Below, piece after piece: positions 1-5,672 of a stretch of 12,517 nucleotides of DNA. Each line of letters starts with the position of its first letter. Position 1 is the first letter of the stretch. The notes beneath the pieces are model-generated. The model saw only the letters and a list, made by a program, of their open reading frames with translations, had not been told where the DNA came from and did no database searches. Source of the DNA: an uncultured Opitutia bacterium (GTDB lineage: Bacteria > Verrucomicrobiota > Verrucomicrobiia > Opitutales > UBA953). Where the stretch lies: assembly GCA_937875975.1 (NCBI GenBank), contig CALEEU010000098.1, positions 1 through 12,517 of the forward strand, in the 5' to 3' direction. Both the position numbers and the translations under genes were made by a program.

Positions 1-290
1 TCGTCCCGGCCGTCTTCGGCTTGGTCCACGGCCTCGGCTTCGCCGCGGCGGTCTCCGATCGCCTTCAGGATTGGGATAATGGGAGCATCGTCCGCATCCT
101 CGTCGGCTTTAATATCGGCGTCGAACTTGCCCAGATAGCGGTCATCTTGATGTCGGCCGCGTTTCTCTGGACCATCCTCCGCACGGGCGTATCGGAGACC
201 AAGGTACGCCGTGGCCTCTGCCTTGCGGTCGCGATCCTCGGCTTCGCAGTGATGGCCTGGCGGGGGGCGGGCACCGCCGGCCTCGTCTGA
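1..290 (+). CDS. HupE/UreJ-family membrane protein, C-terminal part (5' end outside window)
   Basis: The reading frame is open from the window edge (first full codon at position 3) to TGA at 288-290, giving about 95 residues of a C-terminus. The visible part starts with FGLVHGLGFA, followed later by GFNIGVELAQ. This pair of motifs is characteristic of the HupE/UreJ_2 family, polytopic inner-membrane proteins associated with nickel or cobalt uptake, often near hydrogenase or urease genes. Two hydrophobic segments follow: one around the GVELAQ motif, one at the C-terminus (LCLAVAILGFAVMAW). An internal TTG at position 21 could serve as a start, but it falls inside the conserved FGLVHG motif, so this is a truncated view and not a short gene. 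No hydrogenase or urease gene is visible, so the transported metal is unknown. It converges with the sulfatase with no bases between the two stop codons. Confidence 0.8.
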   Translation, partial: VPAVFGLVHGLGFAAAVSDRLQDWDNGSIVRILVGFNIGVELAQIAVILMSAAFLWTILRTGVSETKVRRGLCLAVAILGFAVMAWRGAGTAGLV

Positions 291-1679
291 TCAGAGGCGA
301 CCGACAGGGCGCTTACCGGCGTCGAGTTTCTTACGCTCCGCAGCGGCGAGTTCCTGCAGTTCCTTCACGACCTCAGGATGGGCGGCGGAGACGTCGTTCT
401 TCTCACCCTCATCGGCGTCGAGATCATACAATGAAAGACCGATCTGACGTTGGTGCGTCGTGGCCGGCAGACCGTCCCTGGCGGCAGGGATCATATCGAC
501 GTAACTGCGATAGGCATGCGGAAGATGGAGCTTCCACTTACCCTTGCGCACGGCCTCAAGGCGATCGCCGTAGTAATAGCTGAAGATTTCGCGGGCGGTC
601 GTCTTTTCGCCCTTGAGCAACGGAAGGAAAGACTGGCCGTCGATCTCGTGCTTCGGCTTATAGGCCGCACAGGCTTCGACGATTGTCGGAACGATATCGA
701 TATTAGCGGCGAGCGCATCCGTGCGGGTGTCGGGCTTCACGACGCCCGGCCAGCGGACGATGAAGGGCACGCGGACGCCGCCTTCGAAAGTCGTCCCCTT
801 GCCTTCGCGGAACGGACCAGCCGAACCGGCATGGCGTCCGAAGTTCAACCACGGGCCGTTGTCGCTGGTGAAGACCACGATGGTGTTCTTATCGACATCC
901 TTGTCGGCAAGGGCCTTCAACACGGCGCCGACGGTACGATCGATATCAGCCATGGTATCGGCGTACGGAGTCACTCCCTTGCCCTTGAATTCAGACGAAG
1001 CGCCGAGCGGCGTGTGCGGCATCGAGGTCGCGAGGTAGAGGAAGAACGGCTTGCCCTTGCCGGCGCTCTGGCGGATGAAGTTCACCGCGCGCAGGCCCTG
1101 CATGGAGGTCAACCTATCCATACTCATCCAATCGCGGATAAAGCCCATCGGATGGTCATTCACATAGCGCGGCAAATCAGGATACATCTTCCGACGGCTT
1201 TCGTCGCCGACTGCGTAGCCTAATGGCCACATGTCGTTCGAATACGGCAGGATCATCGAATCGTCGAAGCCATGCTTGGTCGGGAGAAATTTCGGCGCGT
1301 CGCCCAGATGCCACTTACCCACCACGCTGGTACGATAGCCCGCATCACGCAACAAGGTGCCGAGCGTCTGCTCGTCGTTGCTGAGTCCGGTTTTCGACTG
1401 CGGACCGAGGGCGGCACCGCCGAGGCCCAGCCGGTTAGGATAGCAACCCGTCATCAACGCGGTGCGGGACGACGTGCACACGGCCTGCGTGGCGTAGAAA
1501 CTGGAGAAGCGAAGACCTTCCTTAGCTAGGCGATCGATGTTGGGCGTCACGTTCTGGGTCGAACCGTAGCAACCGGGGTCAGCCCACCCCATGTCGTCGC
1601 ACATGATATACACGACGTTAGGACGAGCACCAAACAAGGATGCGCATAGCAGTAGGGCCAAGGTTAGGGTGAACCTCAT
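291..1679 (-). CDS. exported sulfatase (arylsulfatase family, formylglycine-dependent)
   Basis: The 462-residue product has an N-terminal signal peptide (hydrophobic residues 4-16, likely cleavage near FGA-R). Alkaline-phosphatase-superfamily sulfatase landmarks follow in order: NVVYIMCDDMGW (metal-binding Asp28/Asp29), the formylglycine site CTSSR (Cys68, Arg72), GKWHLG (Lys122, His124), MPHTP (His222) and TSDNG (Asp273, Asn274). A C-terminal subdomain contains the usual RKGKWKL strand, and the length is normal for the family. It should hydrolyse a sulfate ester in the periplasm or outside the cell after Cys68 is oxidised by a maturase not present here. The third position of the C-x-P-x-R signature is Ser instead of Pro. 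The ATG at 1679 starts directly before the signal peptide and lacks a Shine-Dalgarno sequence (leader ends ATCTCCT). A glutaredoxin-like gene lies 70 nt upstream on the same strand. The substrate is unknown; a carbohydrate sulfate is likely from context. Confidence 0.95.
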   Translation of the reverse strand: MRFTLTLALLLCASLFGARPNVVYIMCDDMGWADPGCYGSTQNVTPNIDRLAKEGLRFSSFYATQAVCTSSRTALMTGCYPNRLGLGGAALGPQSKTGLSNDEQTLGTLLRDAGYRTSVVGKWHLGDAPKFLPTKHGFDDSMILPYSNDMWPLGYAVGDESRRKMYPDLPRYVNDHPMGFIRDWMSMDRLTSMQGLRAVNFIRQSAGKGKPFFLYLATSMPHTPLGASSEFKGKGVTPYADTMADIDRTVGAVLKALADKDVDKNTIVVFTSDNGPWLNFGRHAGSAGPFREGKGTTFEGGVRVPFIVRWPGVVKPDTRTDALAANIDIVPTIVEACAAYKPKHEIDGQSFLPLLKGEKTTAREIFSYYYGDRLEAVRKGKWKLHLPHAYRSYVDMIPAARDGLPATTHQRQIGLSLYDLDADEGEKNDVSAAHPEVVKELQELAAAERKKLDAGKRPVGRL

Positions 1680-1689
1680 AGGAGATTAA

Positions 1690-1707
1690 CTAGGGGGATT
1701 ACCCTAG
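1690..1707. promoter_or_regulatory. inverted repeat upstream of sulfatase (possible operator)
   Basis: A perfect 6-bp inverted repeat, CTAGGG, six-base spacer, CCCTAG, ends 10 bp before the sulfatase start codon. Its 18-bp architecture equals that of the repeat at 1731-1748, and their centres are about 41 bp apart, close to four helical turns. It has no T-rich tail on the minus strand, so an operator or a 5' leader hairpin fits better than a terminator. The regulator is unknown. Confidence 0.35.
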
Positions 1708-1730
1708 ACATCCAAGACTAATGTGAGCCC

Positions 1731-1748
1731 CTTAGGATTCTGCCTAAG
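1731..1748. promoter_or_regulatory. second inverted repeat, just after glutaredoxin stop
   Basis: CTTAGG, six-base spacer, CCTAAG forms a perfect 6-bp inverted repeat starting one base after the glutaredoxin stop codon (minus strand). It resembles the repeat at 1690-1707 in arm and spacer lengths, and the two arm sets share TAGG/CCTA. The minus-strand transcript after it continues GGGGCTC, without a U-run, so it is a poor intrinsic terminator. A protein-binding site is the alternative. Confidence 0.3.
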
Positions 1749-1749
1749 A

Positions 1750-2025
1750 TTAGACTGTCAGGCCCAGTTCGGCGCAGACAGCCGGGTGCTTGCGGGCCTT
1801 GTTGATGAACTCATCCACCCCGAAGTCGGCCACGATGAAGTCCCCATAACGAAAAGAAGGGCACTTGGACTGGCCGGTGAGGGCGACCAGCTGGCGCATC
1901 TGGTGCATGTCGGCGATGACGTCCCGGACGTCGAGCTTTACCCCTTGTTTGGCAAAGAACTCGAGGGCTTCGGTGCACCAAGGGCAACCGGGTTTGGTGT
2001 AAAGGACGGGCAAAGGCTGCGGCAT
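1750..2025 (-). CDS. glutaredoxin-like thioredoxin-fold protein
   Basis: The 91-residue protein has a thioredoxin fold: beta strand LPVLYTKPGC leading into the active site CPWC (Cys14, Cys17), then a helix, and a cis-proline region KCPSF (Pro56). The typical glutaredoxin TVP is replaced by a cysteine-containing KCP (Cys55). No signal peptide is present, so it should act in the cytoplasm as a thiol-disulfide or glutathione-type oxidoreductase. The length matches small glutaredoxins. The start at 2025 is chosen because MPQPLPVLYT gives the canonical N-terminus; a longer frame reaching 2130 would add 35 residues without fold character and overlap the start of the divergent gene at 2120. No Shine-Dalgarno is visible. 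It is followed at 70 nt by the sulfatase on the same strand, and a functional link to sulfatase maturation is possible but unproven. Confidence 0.85.
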   Translation of the reverse strand: MPQPLPVLYTKPGCPWCTEALEFFAKQGVKLDVRDVIADMHQMRQLVALTGQSKCPSFRYGDFIVADFGVDEFINKARKHPAVCAELGLTV

Positions 2026-2079
2026 GATGGAAACCAAGCGAGGGGAGCCCGCCTTAGCAAGCGGAGAGCACCCGAGGCG

Positions 2080-2108
2080 TTGACAGTCCGGCGGCTCTTG
2101 CAGGAAAT
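2080..2108 (+). promoter_or_regulatory. candidate promoter for the four-gene sugar cassette
   Basis: A perfect -35 hexamer TTGACA lies at 2080-2085. A 17-bp spacer leads to a poor -10 (GGAAAT, 2103-2108). The geometry is right, but the -10 matches only three of six consensus positions. If used, transcription would begin near 2115, giving a leader of only about five bases before the ATG at 2120. Confidence 0.35.
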
Positions 2109-2119
2109 GACGCCTCCCC

Positions 2120-3223
2120 ATGGAAACCATTCACGGAGCCCCCAGCTACACCCTGCGTACCGCCGAGGTCGAACTGGCCGTCACGCAGACCGCCGGGCAC
2201 CTCGCCCCGGTGACCTTCCATCTGCCCGGCCTCAAGGCCAGCCCCTATTCCCTCTCGCCCTGGACGCCGACGCAGATCGACCCGTCGCTGCCGAACCTCC
2301 TGACCTACCTCCGTGGCGACTTCATGTGCCTGCCCTTCGGCGGACAGGAAAAAGGCCCGCCTCATGGCGACACCGCCAACGCGCCCTGGCAATTGGTCTC
2401 TTCCTCCGCCACTTCCCTCAAACTGACGCAGACCGGCACCGACACCGGCGCCACGGTCGCGAAGAACTTCACGCTCACCCCGGGCCACCACGCCATCTAC
2501 TGGGAACACCTCATCGAAAACCTCGAAGGCCGCTGGAACTACGGCAATCACCCGGTGCTCGATCTTTCACACGTCCCTCCCGGCGCAGCCCGCATCGCGA
2601 CGAGCCCCTTCCGCTTTGGCTCCGTCTATGCCGGCGAGTTCTCCAATCCCGCTTCAGGTGAATCCGGCGCACTCAAGCCCTTCGCGGAATTCTCGACGCT
2701 CAAGTCCGTCCCGATGAAGGACGGCACGAACACCGACCTCACGCACTACCCTGCCCGTGCCGGCAATGACGACCTGATCATGCTCGTCAACGTCCCCGCC
2801 ACGGAAGCCCAGCCCTTCGCGTGGACCGCCGTGACCTTCCCGGGCTACGTCTGGTTCTCGCTCAAGCACGTCACCGACTTCCCCTCGACCCTCTTCTGGC
2901 TCTCCAACGGCGGCCGCCCCGGCCACCCCTGGGAGAAGCGTCACCTCGGTCGCCTCGGCCTCGAGGAAGTTTGCTCGCACTTCTGCGACGGCGTCGACGT
3001 CGCCCGCGAGGATCGCCTCGCCGCCAAGGGCATCCCGACCAGCCGACTTTTCCGCAAGGACGAGCGCGTCCGTCTCCCCCTGATCCAGGCCGCCGCCGCG
3101 GTGTCAGCCGACTTCGGGCAGGTCCAGAGCATCGTCCCCGCCGGCCCCGAGGCCGTCCGGATCACGGGCGAAAACGGCCAGGCCGTTACCTGCCCCATTA
3201 ATTGGCAGTTTTTGAAGTCGTAA
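2120..3223 (+). CDS. aldose 1-epimerase (mutarotase)-like protein
   Basis: The 367-residue cytoplasmic protein has a galactose-mutarotase-like beta-sandwich signature. RGDFMCLPFGG (65-75) is followed by PHGDTANAPW (81-90), where His82 is the likely active-site histidine. WEHLIENL with YGNHPVLDL (128-149) supplies a second conserved His144, and GLEEVCSHF (280-288) supplies acidic residues (Glu282/Glu283) that could be the catalytic base. Aldose 1-epimerases interconvert alpha and beta anomers of sugars; relatives include sugar-phosphate epimerases and proteins of unknown role, so the exact reaction is open. The start ATG at 2120 is preceded directly by GCCTCCCC; a purine stretch (AGGAAA, 2102-2107) sits too far upstream for normal Shine-Dalgarno spacing. 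It is the first gene of the + strand cassette, 76 nt from the next. A GTAAG-TCGG-CTTAC hairpin (3220-3233) spans its stop codon but lacks a U-tail. Confidence 0.75.
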   Translation: METIHGAPSYTLRTAEVELAVTQTAGHLAPVTFHLPGLKASPYSLSPWTPTQIDPSLPNLLTYLRGDFMCLPFGGQEKGPPHGDTANAPWQLVSSSATSLKLTQTGTDTGATVAKNFTLTPGHHAIYWEHLIENLEGRWNYGNHPVLDLSHVPPGAARIATSPFRFGSVYAGEFSNPASGESGALKPFAEFSTLKSVPMKDGTNTDLTHYPARAGNDDLIMLVNVPATEAQPFAWTAVTFPGYVWFSLKHVTDFPSTLFWLSNGGRPGHPWEKRHLGRLGLEEVCSHFCDGVDVAREDRLAAKGIPTSRLFRKDERVRLPLIQAAAAVSADFGQVQSIVPAGPEAVRITGENGQAVTCPINWQFLKS

Positions 3224-3299
3224 GTCGGCTTACTCAATTCTTGTCCCTGCCCAAGGAGTCGCCTAAATCCGACCTCCCCGACCCTCCTTTCACCCTACC

Positions 3300-4571
3300 A
3301 TGTCCTCCCCTAAGATTGTCCAAGATCTCTCCACCAAGCAGAGCGGCGTCGCCTCTCTCGTGGAGAAGGAACTCGCCAAGACCGGCGGCCTGCTTCGCCT
3401 GGCTCCGTGCTGGGTGCCGCGCTCCTTCCTCCAGCCCGGCAAGCGCCTCAAGCTCCACCCGGATGACCTCTACGCCTTCGGCCTGAGCCGCGGTGGTATC
3501 GACGAGCGCTGGTTCGCTTCCACGACCGAAGCCGCCAACGACAACCGCACCGCCGACGAAGGCCTGTCCTACGTCGTCATCGGCAATACCCGTTTCACCC
3601 TCAAGCAGGCCGTCAAGGAATGCGGCTCCGCCCTCATTGGTTCCAAGATCTGGAGCAAGTACAAGAAGTGGCCCGTCTACTCCAAGTTCTTCGACAACAT
3701 GGGTCCGATCCCGCACCACATGCACCAGAACGCCAAGCAGGCCAAGCTGCTCGGCCTCGAAGGCAAGCCGGAGTCCTACTACTTCCCGCCCCAGCACAAC
3801 AACGTCGGCAACAATTTCCCTTACACGTTCATGGGCTTCGAGCCCGGCACGACCAAGGCTCAGGTCCGCGAGTGCATCGCCAACTGGGACAAGGGTGACA
3901 ACAAGATCCTCGCCCTCTCCAAGGCCTACAAGCTTGAGCCCGGCACCGGCTGGCTCATCGACCCCTGCATCCTCCACGCTCCTGGCTCGCTCTGCACCTA
4001 TGAACCGCAGTGGGGTTCCGACGTGTTCGGCATGTACCAGAACCTCGTCGAAGGCCGCGAAGTACCGTGGGCCCTCCTCGTCAAGGACATGCCGAAGTCC
4101 AAGCACAAGGACGTCGACTTCATCGTGGACCAGCTCGACTGGGACAAGAACGTCGACCCGAACTTCAAGGATAACCACTACCTCGAGCCGGTCGTTTCCG
4201 TCCAGGGCAAGGGCTACTCCGACAAGTGGATCGTCTACGGCAAGGTCGACAAGTTCCAGTACTTCACCGCGAAGGAACTGACCGTCGAACCGGGCGCCGA
4301 GTGCACCATCACGGACAAGGGCGCCTACGGCCTCATCTGCGTCCAGGGCTCCGGCTCGATCAACGGCCAGGTCCTCAACAGCCCGAAGCTCATCCGCTTC
4401 AACGAACTCACCGAAGACGAATACTTCTGCACCGAAGCCGGCGCCAAGAAGGGCGTGACCTTCCGCAACACTTCCACCACCGAGCCGCTGGTCTGCCTGC
4501 GCTACTTCGGACCGGAAGTGAACCCCGACGCCCCCGCCATGGGCGCCTACAAGAAGGCCAAGAAGAAGTAA
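3300..4571 (+). CDS. zinc-cupin / class I mannose-6-phosphate isomerase-like protein
   Basis: The 423-residue cytoplasmic protein has a cupin metal site resembling type I phosphomannose isomerase: IPHHMHQ (His140, His142) followed by PESYYF (Glu159) and CILHAPG (His226), matching the His/Glu/His metal-ligand order of that family. A second beta-barrel-like stretch at about 310-405 (FTAKELTVEPGAECTITDKG, then GLICVQGSGSING) looks like a C-terminal cupin half. It most likely isomerises an aldose/ketose or a sugar phosphate, but it is divergent enough that mannose 6-phosphate should not be assumed. Nearly all lysines use AAG and most codons end in C or G, suggesting strong expression. The ATG at 3300 follows a G-poor leader (CACCCTACC) with no Shine-Dalgarno. 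The C-terminal KKAKKK tail is lysine-rich. It is the second gene of the cassette, followed after 49 nt by the TIM-barrel gene. Confidence 0.75.
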   Translation: MSSPKIVQDLSTKQSGVASLVEKELAKTGGLLRLAPCWVPRSFLQPGKRLKLHPDDLYAFGLSRGGIDERWFASTTEAANDNRTADEGLSYVVIGNTRFTLKQAVKECGSALIGSKIWSKYKKWPVYSKFFDNMGPIPHHMHQNAKQAKLLGLEGKPESYYFPPQHNNVGNNFPYTFMGFEPGTTKAQVRECIANWDKGDNKILALSKAYKLEPGTGWLIDPCILHAPGSLCTYEPQWGSDVFGMYQNLVEGREVPWALLVKDMPKSKHKDVDFIVDQLDWDKNVDPNFKDNHYLEPVVSVQGKGYSDKWIVYGKVDKFQYFTAKELTVEPGAECTITDKGAYGLICVQGSGSINGQVLNSPKLIRFNELTEDEYFCTEAGAKKGVTFRNTSTTEPLVCLRYFGPEVNPDAPAMGAYKKAKKK

Positions 4572-4590
4572 GCCTTCCGCACCCTCACCA

Positions 4591-4613
4591 CCCCCTACCC
4601 CTAACCCCACCCC
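4591..4613 (-). other. G-quadruplex-capable tract (minus strand) / C-rich leader (plus strand)
   Basis: Four C-runs of 5, 4, 4 and 4 bases, separated by TA, TAA and A, occupy the gap between the cupin and TIM-barrel genes. The minus strand therefore reads as four G-runs with 1-3 base loops, a strong G-quadruplex pattern. On the plus strand, the same tract gives the mRNA an almost G-free leader that ends 7 nt before the start codon at 4621. Confidence 0.6.
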
Positions 4614-4620
4614 TACGCTC

Positions 4621-5625
4621 ATGAAACTGCACAACGCGATGTGGCCCGGCCTCGTCGGCAAGGAACCCAACACCGATCACCCTCCGATCGCCCTCGAGCA
4701 GATGCTCGACATGACCGTCGCCGCCAACGTCGACGGCCACAAGTTCGACGGCGTCGACCTGTTCCTGTTCCACCCGCACACCGACCCCGACATCTCCGAG
4801 GACAACCTCAAGAAGATGGCGGACCTCATCGCCTCCAAGGGCCTGAAGGTCGGCTCGCTCGTCGCTCCGGTCTGGGGTGGCACGGTGGGTGATTCTGCGA
4901 TGGGTACCGACGAACAGCAGCAGAAGTTCCTGCTCGCGATCGAGAAGGCCTGCCGCGTCGCCAAGCTCCTCAACCAGCATGGCGTCCGCCAGTACGGCAT
5001 CATCCGCGTGGACTCCGCCGAGTTCGGCGTGCAGAAGTGGCGTGAGAACCCGAAGGCTAACACGGCCCGCATCGTCGACACCTTCAAGAAGGCCGCGAAG
5101 ATCGCCGAAGGCCATGGCGAACGCATCGCCGCGGAAGGCGAAATCTGCTGGGCTGGCATGCACTCTTGGAAGGCGATGCTCGACACCCTCGAAGGCGTCG
5201 GCATGCCGAAGACCTTCGGCTTCCAGGCCGACCTTGCCCACACCTACCTCTACCTGATGGGTTACAACGAACCCGAAGCCGCCCTCCTCCAGGAAGGCTA
5301 CACCTCGGAACAGTTCTGGCCCGCCTACCGCGAGATGGTCGGCAAGCTCCGCCCCTGGACCCTCGACTTCCACGTGGCCCAGAACGACGGCACCGTGCAC
5401 GGCACCGGCTCCCACGAGAAGACCGGCCGCCACTGCCAGGCCGACGACGCCAACGGCAAGCTCGACATCGCCGCCTGCTCCAAGGTCTGGCTCGAAGGCG
5501 CCGCCGATCGCGGCATGAAGCACATCTGCTGGGATGGCTGCATGTTCCCGAACGCCACGCTCGAGAACCCGAAGACCTGGAACACCATCCTCTCCGCGAT
5601 GGTCAAGGTGAAGCAGGCCCTCTGA
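4621..5625 (+). CDS. sugar phosphate isomerase/epimerase-like TIM-barrel protein (AP-endonuclease 2 superfamily)
   Basis: The 334-residue cytoplasmic protein has a xylose-isomerase-like TIM barrel. Visible barrel elements include FDGVDLFLFHPH (42-53), GLKVGSLVAPVWGG (74-87), IAAEGEICWAGMHS (169-182), FQADLAHTYL (201-210), WTLDFHVAQNDG (246-257) and a late HICWDGCMFP. Candidate divalent-metal ligands are Glu172 or Glu174, Asp204/His207, His251 and His271, typical of IolE and sugar epimerase relatives. Members isomerise, epimerise or dehydrate sugars, keto-inositols or their phosphates, so the reaction cannot be fixed from sequence. The ATG at 4621 starts a canonical short N-terminus and has no Shine-Dalgarno; it follows the C-rich tract. 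Neighbours are the cupin protein (49 nt upstream) and an NAD(P)-dependent dehydrogenase (47 nt downstream). This pairing is frequent in inositol and oxidised-sugar pathways. Confidence 0.85.
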   Translation: MKLHNAMWPGLVGKEPNTDHPPIALEQMLDMTVAANVDGHKFDGVDLFLFHPHTDPDISEDNLKKMADLIASKGLKVGSLVAPVWGGTVGDSAMGTDEQQQKFLLAIEKACRVAKLLNQHGVRQYGIIRVDSAEFGVQKWRENPKANTARIVDTFKKAAKIAEGHGERIAAEGEICWAGMHSWKAMLDTLEGVGMPKTFGFQADLAHTYLYLMGYNEPEAALLQEGYTSEQFWPAYREMVGKLRPWTLDFHVAQNDGTVHGTGSHEKTGRHCQADDANGKLDIAACSKVWLEGAADRGMKHICWDGCMFPNATLENPKTWNTILSAMVKVKQAL

Positions 5626-5672
5626 GCCGCCTGACCTAACCGCACTCCGCCAACCGCTTACTCCTAAATCAT

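Noticed and set aside
2101..2107. AGGAAA as Shine-Dalgarno for the mutarotase-like gene
   Set aside because: It ends 12 nt before the start codon and lacks the GGAGG core; the spacing is longer than normal, so it is not counted as a decisive ribosome-binding site.
1723..2661. 312-codon plus-strand frame covering the glutaredoxin and the start of the mutarotase-like gene
   Set aside because: It overlaps two supported genes in other frames and its C-terminal half is Arg/Pro-rich, typical of frame-shifted GC-rich sequence.
3220..3233. Hairpin GTAAG-TCGG-CTTAC over the mutarotase stop codon as a terminator
   Set aside because: Only a 5-bp stem and no U-run follows; it is too weak to divide the cassette.
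3234..4673. Very long open frame (479 codons) on the minus strand opposite the cupin gene
   Set aside because: It is the antisense shadow of a gene with strong C/G third-position bias; its translation is Val/Gly/Leu/Glu-rich without recognisable motifs, whereas the plus-strand frame has a clear metal site.
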